Source of the DNA: Streptomyces sp. MST-110588
GTDB taxonomy: Bacteria; Actinomycetota; Actinomycetes; Streptomycetales; Streptomycetaceae
Assembly: GCF_022695595.1 (NCBI RefSeq)
Contig: NZ_CP074380.1
Location: 6,268,001-6,332,000 of the forward strand
DNA length: 64,000 bases
Direction of reading: 5' to 3'
The notes below the pieces were generated by a model that was not told where the DNA came from, made no database searches, and was given only the letters and a program-made list of their open reading frames with translations. The first letter of the stretch is position 1, and each line of letters begins with the position of its first letter. This document shows, piece after piece, positions 38,232-47,825 of the stretch. The translations under genes and the position numbers were made by a program.

Positions 38232-39128
38232 ATGGTGGCGAAAAAGACCACCGCGAAGAAGAGCACGGCGAGCGCCGGTAGGACCGCGGCCAAGAAGGCG
38301 GCCGAGAAGGCCCCGGTCAAGAAGGCGGCCGAGAAGGCCCCGGTCAAGAAGGCCACAGCCAAAAAGGCCGCGGCCAAGAAAGCGGTCAAGAAGACCGCGG
38401 CGGCCAAGACCGTGGCGGCCGGGACGGCCACGAACGCGGCGCCTGCCGTCAAGGCGGTGGCCGCCGGGACCGTACCGGCCGGGAAGACCGCACCACCCAA
38501 GAAGACCGCACCGGCCAAGAAGACGGCATCGGCCAAGAAGGCGGTGCCCGCGAAGAAGACGGGAGCCAAGACGGTGGTGGCGAAGGACACTGCGGGCGGG
38601 GCACCGACCGCCGCGGCCGATGAGCGCGAAGGTCAGTACGCAGCACCGCACGGGGAGCGGCACGCACAGCAGCCACGGGCCGAGGAGGACCTCACGGAGG
38701 TGCCCAGGGCCCGTACGGCCGTGGCGGCACCGGGCGAGCTGGCGGTACGGCCCGGCGAGGACCCCTGGTCGCCGGCCGAGGTCGCCGAGGCGCGGACGGA
38801 GCTGATGGCCGAGGTGGGGCGGCTGCGTACGGAGATCGCGGCCTCCGAGGACGCGATCGCCGGGCTGATGCGGGACTCCGGTGACGGCGCGGGCGACGAT
38901 GAGGCGGACACCGGCACCAAGAACATCACCCGCGAACACGAACTGGCGCTGGCCTCCAACGCCCGCGAGATGCTCTCGCAGACCGAGCGGGCCCTGGAGC
39001 GGCTGGACGCCGGCACGTACGGGCTGTGCGAGAACTGCGGCAACCCCATCGGAAAGGCGCGTATGCAGGCGTTCCCGAGGGCGACGCTGTGCGTGGAGTG
39101 CAAGCAGAAGCAGGAGCGCCGCTCCTGA
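38232..39128 (+). CDS. DksA/TraR-type zinc-finger protein with Lys/Ala-rich histone-like N-terminus
   Basis: 298 residues. The C-terminal ~110 residues are a DksA/TraR domain: a coiled-coil stretch ([20 protein letters not shown]...[26 protein letters not shown]) and a C4 zinc finger, [20 protein letters not shown] then LCVECK. DksA-type proteins bind RNA polymerase through the secondary channel. The N-terminal ~120 residues are KKA/AKK repeats like histone H1 tails and should be unstructured and DNA-binding. A 27-bp unit encoding KKAAEKAPV is perfectly repeated at 38292 and 38319. ATG at 38232 begins the basic tail. It lies between ileS and lspA. Confidence 0.88.
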   Translation: MVAKKTTAKKSTASAGRTAAKKAAEKAPVKKAAEKAPVKKATAKKAAAKKAVKKTAAAKTVAAGTATNAAPAVKAVAAGTVPAGKTAPPKKTAPAKKTASAKKAVPAKKTGAKTVVAKDTAGGAPTAAADEREGQYAAPHGERHAQQPRAEEDLTEVPRARTAVAAPGELAVRPGEDPWSPAEVAEARTELMAEVGRLRTEIAASEDAIAGLMRDSGDGAGDDEADTGTKNITREHELALASNAREMLSQTERALERLDAGTYGLCENCGNPIGKARMQAFPRATLCVECKQKQERRS

Positions 39129-39159
39129 GGACGCCGGTGCCCCTGCCGCCGCTTGCGCC

Positions 39160-39222
39160 GGGGCACCGCTCCGTTCCCGTGGGACATCTGTCTGTTCCTG
39201 TGGGGCACCTGTCCGTTCCTGT
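39160..39222. repeat. Three 21-bp tandem units after the dksA-like gene
   Basis: Units at 39160, 39181 and 39202 follow the pattern GGGGCACCTGTCCGTTCCTG plus T, with a partial fourth. The array begins 31 bp past the stop codon and reaches into the upstream region of lspA. Confidence 0.8.
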
Positions 39223-39345
39223 GGCGGTACGAAAATCGCCGACCGCGGGCACGGGCACCCGGGTTGTCCGTACGGGTGTGCCGTACCCTCGTGCTCAGCC
39301 GGGCGAGGCCCGGCGCGCGGACTCAACGGGCTGAGGGACTCACAC

Positions 39346-40029
39346 GTGACAGAGGCGGAGCGCATCACCGGTACGCCGGAATCCGGGCCGGACTCCGGCA
39401 AGGGGCCCCTTTCGGGTGCCGGGCAGCGACCCGACGGGGGACAGCCGGCCGAGCCGGGGACGGACGGCGGCCAGGAGGCCGGGGCCGAGGCCAAGACCGG
39501 GCCGGCCGAAGCGGGCGGGGCGACCGGGGCGGGTGCGCCCCGGCGCAAGCGCCGGATCCTCGCGCTCCTCGTGGTTGCCGCCTTGGTGTACGCCCTGGAC
39601 CTGGGCAGCAAGATCCTGGTGGTCGCCAAGCTGGAGCACCACGCGCCGGTGAAGATCATCGGGTCGCTGCTGCGCCTGGAGGTGATCCGCAACCGTGGTG
39701 CCGCCTTCAGCATCGGCGAGGCGCTGACGATCTTCCTCACCGCCATCGCCGTGACCGTGATCGTGGTGATCGCCCGTATCGCGCGCAAGCTCTACAGCCT
39801 GCCGTGGGGCATCGCGCTCGGGCTGCTGCTCGGCGGCGCCTTCGGCAACCTCACCGACCGCATCTTCCGTACCCCCGGTATCTTCGAGGGCGCGGTGGTC
39901 GACTTCATCGCCCCGGCCCACTTCGCGGTCTTCAACTTCGCCGACTCCGCGATCGTCTGCGGCGGCATCCTGATCGTGATCCTGTCCTTCCGCGGACTGG
40001 ACCCCGACGGGACCGTTCATAAGGACTGA
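39346..40029 (+). CDS. lspA: Lipoprotein signal peptidase (signal peptidase II)
   Basis: 227 residues. Membrane aspartic protease that cleaves prolipoprotein signal peptides. After a ~65-residue Gly/Pro/Glu-rich cytoplasmic extension there are four membrane helices. The family boxes are present: [33 protein letters not shown] (first catalytic Asp near residue 171), VVDFIA and [12 protein letters not shown] (second catalytic Asp near 199). The GTG at 39346 is chosen because an acidic N-terminus starts there; the open frame further upstream overlaps the dksA-like gene. rluD follows 13 bp later. Confidence 0.94.
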   Translation: MTEAERITGTPESGPDSGKGPLSGAGQRPDGGQPAEPGTDGGQEAGAEAKTGPAEAGGATGAGAPRRKRRILALLVVAALVYALDLGSKILVVAKLEHHAPVKIIGSLLRLEVIRNRGAAFSIGEALTIFLTAIAVTVIVVIARIARKLYSLPWGIALGLLLGGAFGNLTDRIFRTPGIFEGAVVDFIAPAHFAVFNFADSAIVCGGILIVILSFRGLDPDGTVHKD

Positions 40030-40042
40030 CATACTCGTAGGC

Positions 40043-40984
40043 GTGAGCACCATTCCCGAGATCCGCACCCTGCCCGTACCGGACGGCCTGGAGGGCGAGC
40101 GCGTCGACGCCGCGCTGGCCCGCATGTTCGGCTTCTCTCGTACGAAGGCGGCCGAGCTGGCGGCGGCCGGGAAGGTCCGGGTCGACGGCGCCGAGGTCAT
40201 GAAGTCCGAGCGGGTGCGCGGCGGCGCCTGGCTGGAAGTGGAGATGCCGCGGTCGGCGCCGCCGGTGGAGATCGTCGCCGAGCCCGTCGAGGGCATGGAG
40301 ATCGTCCATGACGACGACGACATCGTGGTGATCGTCAAGCCGGTGGGCGTCGCGGCCCACCCGAGCCCCGGATGGACCGGCACGACCGTCATCGGCGGGC
40401 TCGCCGCCGCGGGCTACCGGATCTCGACCTCCGGCGCCGCCGAACGCCAGGGCATCGTGCACCGCCTGGACGTGGGCACCTCCGGCCTGATGGTCGTGGC
40501 CAAGTCCGAGCGCGCCTACACCCTCCTCAAGCAGCAGTTCAGGGACCGCACGGTCGACAAGCGCTACCACGCGCTGGTGCAGGGCCACCCGGACCCGCTG
40601 AGCGGCACGATCGACGCCCCCATCGGCCGCCACCCGCAGCACGACTACAAGTGGGCGGTCACCGCCGAGGGCAAGCCGTCGGTCACGCACTACGACCTCA
40701 TCGAGGCGTTCCGGGCGGCCAGCCTGCTGGACATCAAGCTGGAGACGGGCCGCACCCACCAGATCCGGGTGCACATGTCCGCCCACCGCCACCCCTGCGT
40801 CGGCGACCTCACCTACGGCGCGGACCCCACGCTGGCCAAGCGCCTGCGCGTGAGCCGGCAGTGGCTGCACGCGGTGCGCCTGGGCTTCGAGCACCCCTCC
40901 GACGGCCGCTGGGTGGAGTTCGAGAGCGCCTACCCCGACGACCTCCAGGGCGCGCTGGACAGGGTGCGGGCGGAGAGCGCGTAG
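40043..40984 (+). CDS. rluD: RluA/RluD-family pseudouridine synthase
   Basis: 313 residues. Converts uridines to pseudouridine, probably in 23S rRNA helix 69 by analogy with RluD. An N-terminal S4 RNA-binding domain (about 10-75, [20 protein letters not shown]) precedes the catalytic domain with the RluA motif [16 protein letters not shown] near residue 140 (catalytic Asp within HRLD) and [11 protein letters not shown]. Which sites are modified cannot be told from sequence. GTG at 40043; with lspA it forms a likely two-gene unit. Confidence 0.92.
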   Translation: MSTIPEIRTLPVPDGLEGERVDAALARMFGFSRTKAAELAAAGKVRVDGAEVMKSERVRGGAWLEVEMPRSAPPVEIVAEPVEGMEIVHDDDDIVVIVKPVGVAAHPSPGWTGTTVIGGLAAAGYRISTSGAAERQGIVHRLDVGTSGLMVVAKSERAYTLLKQQFRDRTVDKRYHALVQGHPDPLSGTIDAPIGRHPQHDYKWAVTAEGKPSVTHYDLIEAFRAASLLDIKLETGRTHQIRVHMSAHRHPCVGDLTYGADPTLAKRLRVSRQWLHAVRLGFEHPSDGRWVEFESAYPDDLQGALDRVRAESA

Positions 40985-41037
40985 CCGTACGGGCGACAGG
41001 CGCGTAGCCGTACGCCAGGCGCGTAGTCGTACGCGAG
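40977..41037. repeat. Three tandem units over the rluD stop codon
   Basis: GCGCGTAGCCGTACG... begins at 40977 (23 bp), 41000 (19 bp) and 41019 (19 bp). The TAG in the first unit is the rluD stop codon (40982-40984). The copies repeat the gene's last codons into the intergenic DNA before the antiporter gene. Confidence 0.85.
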
Positions 41038-41156
41038 GTGTGCGGGTAAGCCGGACGAGAGATATGAGGGCCATGCCCGCCTGAGCGGGGTTTGCCCCGC
41101 TTCGTGGCACGCTTGATCCGGAACGTCATCGATGTCGACACCGGAGCGTGCCCGCC

Positions 41157-42758
41157 GTGGACCAGTTGGCCCTGATGTTCGTCCTGCTCCTGGGGGCCGT
41201 GGTCATGGTTCCCGTCGGCGACCGGCTGGGTCTGCCGTCCCCGGTGCTGATGACCCTCCTGGGAGCCGCGCTGGCCCTGATCCCGTTCGTGCCGAACGTG
41301 GACCTGCCGCCGGAGTTCATCCTCCCCCTGGTCCTGCCGCCGCTGCTGTACGCCGCCGTGCAGCGCACCTCCTGGCGGCAGTTCACCGCCAACCTCCGGC
41401 CGATCTTCCTGCTCGCGGTCGCCCTGGTCTTCGCCACCACGGCGGCCGTCGCCGCGGTCGCGCACGCCGTCGTCCCCGGCCTGCCGGTGGCCGCCGCCGT
41501 GGTGCTCGGCGCGCTGGTGGCCCCGCCCGACCCGGTCGCCGCCACCGCGGTCGCCGGCAAGCTGGGCCTGCCCCGCCGCATGGTCTCCATCCTGGAGGGC
41601 GAGGGGCTCTTCAACGACGTCACCGCGATCGTGCTCTACCACGTGGCGCTGGCCGCGGCGGTCAGCGGCAGCTTCTCCGCCCCCTCCGCTGCCGTCGCAC
41701 TCGTCCTGTCGGCGGTGGTCGCCATAGCGGTCGGGCTGGTGCTGGGCTGGGCCGCCAACAGACTGATGGGGCTGCTCGGCGACCCCACGCTGCAGATCGG
41801 CCTGACGCTGCTGGTGCCGTTCGTGGCGTACGTGGTGGCCGAGGAGTTCCGGGGCTCGGGCGTGCTGGCCGTGCTGACCTGCGCGCTCTTCCTGGCCGAG
41901 TACGCCGCCGACCCTGATGACGTCATGGGCCGGCTCGCCGGCTACACCTTCTGGGAGGTCGTCGACACCCTGGTCACCGGGGTCGCCTTCGGACTCATCG
42001 GCCTGGAGCTGCACAACACCTTCGGCACCGCCTCCGGCCGCTGGGGCGAGATGCTGCGGACCGGCGCCGTGGTCGTCGCGGTCGTGGTGGGCGTACGGCT
42101 GCTGTGGCTGCTGCCCGCCGCCTGGCTGGCCAAGCGCATGCACCGGCTGCGCGACTACGACGAGGACATCCCCATGAGCTGGCGGGAGACCCTGATCATG
42201 TGGTGGTCGGGGATGCGCGGGGTCGCGTCGGTGGCGCTGGCGCTGGCCATCCCGTACGAGACCGACTCCGGCGACCCCTTCCCGGCCCGCGACGAGATCC
42301 TCTTCATCGCCTTCGCGGTCGTCCTGACCACCTTGATCGTGCAGGGCCTGTCCCTGCCCCGGCTGGTCAAGAAGCTGCGGGTACGGGCCGACTCGGAAGC
42401 CGAGGAGGAGCTGGAGCGGGAGCTGGCGCTACGGGTGATCAAGGCGGCCAAGCGGCGGCTGAAGGAGATCATGGAGGTCGAGGAGCTGCCGGAGGAGATC
42501 GCCGACCAGCTCTCCCGCCGCGCGTACGACATAGGAGCCCGCATCGCGCCGGACATCGTGGACGACGACCGGCGGGAGCACTTCGACAAGCGGATCGCGC
42601 GGGTGAAGAAGGTGCACCGGGTCCAGGGCGAGATGCTCTCGGCCGCCCGCCACGAGGTGCTCGCCGCCCGCAGCGAGCCCGGCGCCGACCCGGAGATCGT
42701 GGACCGGGTGCTGCGCCAGCTCGACATGCGCAGCCTGCGCGGGGCGCCGCTCCAGTAG
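41157..42758 (+). CDS. CPA1/NhaP-type Na+/H+ antiporter
   Basis: 533 residues with 11-13 membrane helices in the first ~400. Typical CPA1 motifs are VLPPLLYAAVQRTSWRQF, VAPPDPVAATAVAGKLGLPRR, LEGEGLFNDVTAIVLY (the ND acidic pair of electroneutral exchangers) and WWSGMRGVASVALALAIP. The C-terminal ~130 residues are charged and helical, a likely regulatory domain. Two GTG starts are close: 41148 lies only one base from GGAG, whereas 41157 has proper spacing and gives VDQLALMFV, so 41157 is preferred. Exports Na+ (or K+) for H+; ion choice is not certain. Confidence 0.92.
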   Translation: MDQLALMFVLLLGAVVMVPVGDRLGLPSPVLMTLLGAALALIPFVPNVDLPPEFILPLVLPPLLYAAVQRTSWRQFTANLRPIFLLAVALVFATTAAVAAVAHAVVPGLPVAAAVVLGALVAPPDPVAATAVAGKLGLPRRMVSILEGEGLFNDVTAIVLYHVALAAAVSGSFSAPSAAVALVLSAVVAIAVGLVLGWAANRLMGLLGDPTLQIGLTLLVPFVAYVVAEEFRGSGVLAVLTCALFLAEYAADPDDVMGRLAGYTFWEVVDTLVTGVAFGLIGLELHNTFGTASGRWGEMLRTGAVVVAVVVGVRLLWLLPAAWLAKRMHRLRDYDEDIPMSWRETLIMWWSGMRGVASVALALAIPYETDSGDPFPARDEILFIAFAVVLTTLIVQGLSLPRLVKKLRVRADSEAEEELERELALRVIKAAKRRLKEIMEVEELPEEIADQLSRRAYDIGARIAPDIVDDDRREHFDKRIARVKKVHRVQGEMLSAARHEVLAARSEPGADPEIVDRVLRQLDMRSLRGAPLQ

Positions 42759-42827
42759 AGGCGCCGTTCCGGTAGGGCCGTAGCTCCAGTAGGGCCGTCG
42801 CTCCGGTAGAGCCGTAGCTCCAGTAGG
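42743..42827. repeat. Five 17-bp tandem units over the antiporter stop codon
   Basis: Units at 42743, 42760, 42777, 42794 and 42811 alternate between CCAGTAG and CCGGTAG endings (for example GCCGTAGCTCCAGTAGG). The TAG of the first unit is the antiporter stop (42756-42758). The rest fill the gap to the convergent mscS gene. Confidence 0.9.
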
Positions 42828-42844
42828 GCTGTCGCAGGGAGTCG

Positions 42845-43972
42845 CTAGGACCGCGCTCCCCGGGAACCCGGGCCCGGCCCCCTGTCCGGCTCCGGCCCCT
42901 CGTACAGGTACGGACCGCTCTCGCCGGAGCTCCCGGGGGCCGGGGCGGTGGCGATCCGCGGCAGCGCGTACGGGTGCTCCGTACGCAGCCACTCGATCAT
43001 CCGCTCGCGCACCTCGCAGCGGACCGACCAGATCGCGTCGGAATCCCGGGCGGTGACCAGGGCCCGTACCTGGATCGTGGAGGGTGTGGTGTCGGTGACC
43101 ACCAGGCTCCAGGCGCGGCCGTCCCAGTCCGCGCTGTCCTGGAGGATCTCGTGCAGCTTCTCGCGCATCTTCTCCACCGGGGCGGCGTGGTCGAGGTGGA
43201 AGAAGACGGTGCCGGTCATCTGCGCGCCGCCGCGCGACCAGTTCTCGAAGGGCTTGTTGGTGAAGTAGGACACCGGCATCGTTATCCGGCGCTCGTCCCA
43301 GGTCCGTACGGTCAAGAAGGTCAGGGTGATCTCCTCGACCGTGCCCCACTCGCGCTCCACGACCACCGTGTCGCCTATGCGCACCATGTCACCGAAGGCG
43401 ATCTGGAGCCCCGCGAAGAGGTTGCCGAGCGTGGACTGCGCCGCGATACCGGCGACGATGCCCAGCAGTCCGGCGGAGGCCAGCATGGACTGGCCGACGG
43501 TGCGCATCTCGGGGAAGGTCAGCAGCATCGAGGCCGCGGCGACCACGATGACCACGGCCGTCACCACACGCTGGATCAGCGTCACCTGGGTCCGTACGCG
43601 CCGTACCCGGGCCGCGTCCCGGGCGACGGCCGCATAACGGCTGTAGGTGGACTCCACGATGGCCGCGGAGGCTCTGATGGCCAGCCACGCCGTGGCCGCG
43701 ATCAGCACCAGCGACAGGCACTGCCCGATGCCCGCCTGGTGGTCCCGGACGAGGCCGATGTCGGTCTCGTCGTACGAGCCGCGCAGCAGGGCGGCGGCCA
43801 GCAGCAACTGGAGCGGTATGCGGCAGCGCCGCAGCAGACCCCACAGGGGAGTGTCCGGCCGGGCGGCGTCGACCTTGCACAGGGCCCGGTCGGTGAGCCA
43901 GCCCAGAATCAGCGTGACGATTATCGTCCCGCCCACGACGACGAGCGGACGCAGCACGTCCTCCATGGACAC
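42845..43972 (-). CDS. MscS-family mechanosensitive ion channel
   Basis: 375 residues. Pressure-gated channel that releases solutes after osmotic downshift. Four hydrophobic segments precede the MscS core: the pore-lining helix region LLASAGLLGIVAGIAAQSTL, then NLFAGLQIAFGDMVRIGDTVVVEREWGTVEEI, the classic beta domain. TM3 and the beta domain carry the family signature. GTG at 43972 has a well-spaced GGGAGGACC; ATG at 43966 is the alternative. The C-terminus is Pro/Gly-rich. It diverges from the hydrolase gene. Confidence 0.92.
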   Translation of the reverse strand: MSMEDVLRPLVVVGGTIIVTLILGWLTDRALCKVDAARPDTPLWGLLRRCRIPLQLLLAAALLRGSYDETDIGLVRDHQAGIGQCLSLVLIAATAWLAIRASAAIVESTYSRYAAVARDAARVRRVRTQVTLIQRVVTAVVIVVAAASMLLTFPEMRTVGQSMLASAGLLGIVAGIAAQSTLGNLFAGLQIAFGDMVRIGDTVVVEREWGTVEEITLTFLTVRTWDERRITMPVSYFTNKPFENWSRGGAQMTGTVFFHLDHAAPVEKMREKLHEILQDSADWDGRAWSLVVTDTTPSTIQVRALVTARDSDAIWSVRCEVRERMIEWLRTEHPYALPRIATAPAPGSSGESGPYLYEGPEPDRGPGPGSRGARS

Positions 43973-44069
43973 TTGGTCCTCCCTTTCATGGTCGGCCTGG
44001 TGCCGGTCCCCTCCGACCGTAACTGGCACGATGGGGGAAGTGCGATCCAGTGACAGGGAAGTGAATCCA

Positions 44070-44654
44070 GTGGCCCATGCCCCCTCGACCGTTGTTCTGT
44101 TCCATTCGGTGTGCGGCCTGCGGCCCGCGGTGCACGCCGCGGCCGACAAGCTGCGTGCGGCGGGCCACGAGGTGATCGTGCCGGATCTCTTCGAGGGGCG
44201 GACCGCGACGACCGTCGAGGACGGCACGGCGATCAAGGACGAGATCGGCAAGGACGAGCTGCTGCGGCGGGCCGTGACGGCGGTCGCGCCCTATTCCGAC
44301 CGGGGCCTGGTCTACGCCGGGTTCTCCTTCGGCGGGGCGGTGGCGCAGAACCTCGCGCTGGCGGACGAAAAGGCGCGCGGGCTGCTCCTGCTGCACGGTA
44401 CCTCGGACATCGCGGACGACGCCTTTGTGGACGACCTGCCCGTGCAGTTGCACGTCGCGGACCCGGACCCCTTCGAGCCGCACGACTGGCTCAACGCCTG
44501 GTACCTGCGGATGTGCCGGGCCGGTGCGGACGTGGAGGTCTACCGCTACCCCGGCGCGGGGCACCTGTTCACCGACGACGGTCTGCCGGACCACGACGAG
44601 GAGGCGGCCGAGAGCACCTGGAAGGTGGCTCTCGGCTTCCTCGGCTCACTTTGA
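44070..44654 (+). CDS. Dienelactone-hydrolase family alpha/beta hydrolase
   Basis: 194 residues, a short single-domain alpha/beta hydrolase. The nucleophile elbow GFSFGGAVA has Ser where classical dienelactone hydrolases have Cys; the acid is in VADPDPFEP and the His in GAGHLF near the C-terminus. Substrate unknown. Several in-frame starts exist (ATG 44031, GTG 44061, GTG 44070); 44070 gives a normal beta-strand start (STVVLFHS) and a usable ACAGGGAAG upstream. Confidence 0.85.
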   Translation: MAHAPSTVVLFHSVCGLRPAVHAAADKLRAAGHEVIVPDLFEGRTATTVEDGTAIKDEIGKDELLRRAVTAVAPYSDRGLVYAGFSFGGAVAQNLALADEKARGLLLLHGTSDIADDAFVDDLPVQLHVADPDPFEPHDWLNAWYLRMCRAGADVEVYRYPGAGHLFTDDGLPDHDEEAAESTWKVALGFLGSL

Positions 44655-44699
44655 GCCCTGCGGCTCACTCCGGGGCCTGCGACTCACTCCGGGCTTTCC
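44643..44699. repeat. Three 19-bp tandem units over the hydrolase stop codon
   Basis: GGCTCACTTTGAGCCCTGC (44643), GGCTCACTCCGGGGCCTGC (44662) and GACTCACTCCGGGCTTTCC (44681). The TGA of the first unit is the stop codon (44652-44654). Confidence 0.85.
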
Positions 44700-44763
44700 G
44701 GGCTTCTTCCCGCTGCCGTAGGGGCGTACGGGTGTACAGGCGTACGGGCCCGGCGGGTTTCCG

Positions 44764-46407
44764 TCAGCGCACCGGCTGGTCCACGGCCTCCACCCGCTGC
44801 GTTCCCGCCAGTGTCCGGTAGGAGCGGATGTGCTTGCTGGTGGCGTTCTTGTCGGCCCGGTCCGAGACGGCGAAGTAGTCCATCTGCGTACGCCGGGCGT
44901 CGACGTCCAGGACGCCGTAGCCGTGCGAGTCCATGTCCAGCCACTTCACGTGCCGGTTGGCCGCCTTGATGGCGGCGACGCCGACCAGTGAGACGGTGTG
45001 CGGGGCGACGTGGAGGAAGTCGTCCACGTTGTCGGAGGTGACCGAGGTGACCACGAACTCGGTGGCGACCGGCGGCTCGGACGGGTAGTCCGCGGCCTTC
45101 AGCGGCACGTCGTTGGCCCAGGCCATGTGGATGTCGCCGGTCAGGAAGACGGTGTTGTCGATGCGCCGGTCGTGCAGGTGGCTCAGCAGCTCGCGCCGGT
45201 CGTCGGTGTAGCCGTCCCACTGGTCGGTGTTGACCGCCAGCCCCTCCTGGGGCAGGCCGAGCAGCTTGGCCAGCGGCGCCAGCAGCTTGGCCGGTACGGA
45301 GCCGAAGGCGACCTGGGAGATCATCACGGAGGTGCCGACCAGCCGCCAGGCGGTGTCCGAGCGCTCCAGTCCGGCCTTGAGCCAGTCCAACTGGGCCCGC
45401 CCGGTGATCGTACGGTCCGGGTCGTCCACCGCCCCGCTGCCGGCCTTGGCCTGCTGGTCGCGGAAGGACCGCAGGTCCAGCAGGTGCAGGTCGGCGAGCT
45501 TGCCGAAGCGCAGCCGCCGGTAGGTGGTGCCGGCGGTGGAGGTCCGTACGGGCATCCACTCGAAGTAGGCCTGCTTGGCGGCGGCCATCCGCGCGGACCA
45601 CTCGCCCTCGGTGCCCGGGGTGTGGTTGTTGGCCCCGCCCGACCAGGCGTTGTCGGCGAACTCGTGGTCGTCCCAGATGGCGATGACGGGGTGGGTGGCG
45701 TGCATGGCCAGGGCGTCCGGGTCGGTCTTGTGGATGCCGTGGCGGATGCGGTAATCGGCGAGCGAGATGATCTCGTGCGTGGGGGCGTGCGGGCGCACCA
45801 CGTACTTCGCGGCCGGGTATTCGCCGGACTTGTACTCGTATATGTAGTCGCCGAGGTGGAGCACCGCGTCCAGGTCGGCCCGGTCGGCGAGATGGCGGTA
45901 CGCGGAGAAGTAGCCGGCCTCCCAGTTGGCGCAGGAGACCACGCCGAAGCGGATGTTGGAGGCGTCGGCGTCGGGCGCCGGGGCGGTGCGGGTGCGGCCG
46001 ACGGGGGAGTACGTGCCGTCCAGGCCGAAGCGGTAGTAGTAGGTGGTGGCGGGCGTCAGGCCCCGTACGTCCGCCTTGACGGTGTGGTCGGTGGCGGCGG
46101 AGGCGGTCACGGTTCCCCGCGCGACCACCGTGCCGAAGTCCTTGTCCGCCGCCAGCTCCCAGCTCACCGTGGCGGCCGGCCCCCGGCCGGAGCCGGGTAC
46201 GGCGTCGGGGGTGGGGGTGACGCGGGTCCACAGCAGGATGCCGTCGGGGAGCGGGTCACCGGAGGCGACGCCGTGCAGGAAGAAGGCGCCGGGGGCCGGC
46301 CGCTCCTGGGCGCGGGCGGTGGCCGCGGAGGCGAACGGCAGGAGAGCGGCGGTGGCCGCTACGGCCGTAACGGCGGTACGGCGCGAGATCTGGTCATGAT
46401 CGGTCAC
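44764..46407 (-). CDS. phoD: PhoD-type alkaline phosphatase/phosphodiesterase
   Basis: 547 residues. Secreted Ca2+/Fe3+ phosphatase-phosphodiesterase that scavenges phosphate from phosphodiesters. A twin-arginine signal ([20 protein letters not shown], about 8-27, then ATARA) directs folded export. Mature motifs: [48 protein letters not shown] and [10 protein letters not shown], which carry the metal ligands. PhoD genes are usually under PhoP control in Streptomyces; only a weak PHO-box-like half (GTTCACT) is seen upstream. GTG start at 46407. Confidence 0.94.
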   Translation of the reverse strand: MTDHDQISRRTAVTAVAATAALLPFASAATARAQERPAPGAFFLHGVASGDPLPDGILLWTRVTPTPDAVPGSGRGPAATVSWELAADKDFGTVVARGTVTASAATDHTVKADVRGLTPATTYYYRFGLDGTYSPVGRTRTAPAPDADASNIRFGVVSCANWEAGYFSAYRHLADRADLDAVLHLGDYIYEYKSGEYPAAKYVVRPHAPTHEIISLADYRIRHGIHKTDPDALAMHATHPVIAIWDDHEFADNAWSGGANNHTPGTEGEWSARMAAAKQAYFEWMPVRTSTAGTTYRRLRFGKLADLHLLDLRSFRDQQAKAGSGAVDDPDRTITGRAQLDWLKAGLERSDTAWRLVGTSVMISQVAFGSVPAKLLAPLAKLLGLPQEGLAVNTDQWDGYTDDRRELLSHLHDRRIDNTVFLTGDIHMAWANDVPLKAADYPSEPPVATEFVVTSVTSDNVDDFLHVAPHTVSLVGVAAIKAANRHVKWLDMDSHGYGVLDVDARRTQMDYFAVSDRADKNATSKHIRSYRTLAGTQRVEAVDQPVR

Positions 46408-46488
46408 GGCCGATGACCATACTGTCAGGTAGTGAACAGCGGGAGGGTTGTTTCGAAAGATTGCGCCCTCCCGCTGCCGGGCCTGGCG

Positions 46489-47346
46489 TTACTTTTCCTT
46501 TGCCTTCCCGAACTCGTCGTCGATCATCTTGGCGAAGTTCGCCTTCGCGAGCTGGTAGTACTGCTCCTTCGTCAGCTTCCTGTCGGGGATTTCGGCCATC
46601 TTCAGCTTCTTGTCGCCGTGCATAAAGGTTGGCGTGCTTTTGACGCCTTTACGGCCGAAAAGCGCCGTCATCTCCATCGCCCACCGGTCGTACGTGCCCT
46701 TCTTGACCGCCGTCTTGAACGCCTGGTCGTTCCTCAGCTCCGGCACCTGGTCGGCGACGGCCAGCAGCCTGTCGTCCTTGGCGTAGGCGTCGTCGGTCTC
46801 CTCGGGGTGGTTCTTCTCCGCGTACAGCGCCGTCTTGTACTTCAAGAACGCCTCCGGGCTGTGGTTGAGGGCCGCGCCCAGCGCGCTGAGCGCGTTCTTG
46901 GAGCCCTGCCCGCCCTGCCCGTCGTCGATGAAGCTGTACAGCGTGAAACGGACCTTGTAGCGGCCGTCCTCGATGTCCTTCAGCAGCGCCTCACCGGCAC
47001 TCTGCTCGAAGGCGGCACAGGCCGGACAGCGGATGTCCTCGAAGACCTCCAGCGTCTCCTTGGCGTTCTTGTCCCCGACGAGGATCTCGGTGCCGTTCTC
47101 CCCCTGGGTGTGGGCGGGCCGGACGAGCTTCGCCTCCTTGGCCGCCTCCCAGCCGGTGGGCTCCTTCGGCTTGTTCGCCTTCATGATCCCGAAGGTGACG
47201 CCGCCGGCGATGACGAGCACGCCCGCCACGGCCCCCGCCACCAGCAACTGCCGGCGCAGCCGCTCCTTCTTCTTCTGGCGCTCCCGCTCGGCGCGGATGC
47301 GCTCGCGGGCCGCCTGCTTGCCGGCCTGGCTGTTGCGGTTGCTCAT
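46489..47346 (-). CDS. DsbA-like thioredoxin-fold protein, copy 1 (CPAC)
   Basis: 285 residues. The N-terminus is basic and Arg/Gln/Lys-rich, a membrane helix spans about 38-60 (LLVAGAVAGVLVIAGGVTFG), and a DsbA/thioredoxin_4 domain follows outside the cell with active site RCPAC and the cis-Pro loop STPTFMHG. It should form or reshuffle disulfides in exported proteins. It is a clear paralogue of the gene at 47826-48707: same MSNRN start, same AARERxRAERERQ, same PAHTxGENGT and GSKNALSAxGAALN blocks, but its active site is CPAC rather than CPGC. ATG at 47346 preferred. The partner membrane gene upstream is a remnant. Confidence 0.9.
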   Translation of the reverse strand: MSNRNSQAGKQAARERIRAERERQKKKERLRRQLLVAGAVAGVLVIAGGVTFGIMKANKPKEPTGWEAAKEAKLVRPAHTQGENGTEILVGDKNAKETLEVFEDIRCPACAAFEQSAGEALLKDIEDGRYKVRFTLYSFIDDGQGGQGSKNALSALGAALNHSPEAFLKYKTALYAEKNHPEETDDAYAKDDRLLAVADQVPELRNDQAFKTAVKKGTYDRWAMEMTALFGRKGVKSTPTFMHGDKKLKMAEIPDRKLTKEQYYQLAKANFAKMIDDEFGKAKEK

Positions 47347-47449
47347 GAGTGCTCCCCGGTTCATGGCTGGTTCCCGACGGTGGACTGCTGTGGCGCCGTA
47401 CTTGGGCGGCGGCGAAGGGGGGCCGGGGAGCAGGCGGGCCGCGCCGCCG

Positions 47450-47623
47450 TAAGGCCAGGGCGAGGACGCCCGCGCGCAGGACCGGCGCCGGTGCCGTCGT
47501 GGGCGGCGGGGTGCGCAGGAGCAGGGCGCGGGAGCCGGCGGACAGGGTCACGCACAGCGCGGTGAACAGCGCCGTGTGCAGCGCCGTCGTCGGTGCCCCC
47601 CGCCGGGCACCCGTCCCCTCCAT
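47450..47623 (-). pseudogene. Remnant of a duplicated membrane-protein gene
   Basis: Read from 47623 on the minus strand, the first ~55 codons contain LHTALFTALCVTLSAGSRAL, almost the same as LRAALFTALCVTLSAASHVL in the intact gene at 48783-49439, and PPPTT against PLPLTT. After VLALALRRRG similarity fades and the frame runs on into the DsbA gene without a proper end. The other ~160 residues are missing. It sits just upstream of DsbA copy 1 exactly as the intact gene sits upstream of DsbA copy 2. End coordinates are approximate. Confidence 0.65.
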
Positions 47624-47760
47624 GCCGGGGAGTCTCCCATGGGCACGGCGTCACCAGGGGTCAAGATTTGGCATCGGCCGGCCCGCATCCCGCGGGCCGG
47701 CCGATGCCGCCGGGCGGCAGCTCAGGGGCCTGGCCCCGGCCCCTGCCCGGCTGTGGTCCG

Positions 47761-47800
47761 GTTGCCGGGTTGCCGGGTTGCCGGGTTGCCGGGTTGCCGG
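47761..47800. repeat. Five perfect 8-bp repeats after DsbA copy 2
   Basis: GTTGCCGG is repeated five times without a mismatch at 47761-47800. Imperfect 8-bp units (GTTGTCCG, GTCCTCCG, GCCGTCCG) continue to the DsbA copy 2 stop codon at 47826. Confidence 0.92.
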
Positions 47801-47825
47801 GTTGTCCGGTCCTCCGGCCGTCCGG

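Noticed and set aside
46408..46437. PHO box upstream of phoD
   Set aside because: One GTTCACT half is present, 24 bp before the start codon, but no second 11-bp direct repeat matches well enough.
47761..47800. Possible CRISPR-like array
   Set aside because: Units are 8 bp with no spacers, and there are no cas genes. The other arrays in the window are likewise spacer-free tandem repeats.
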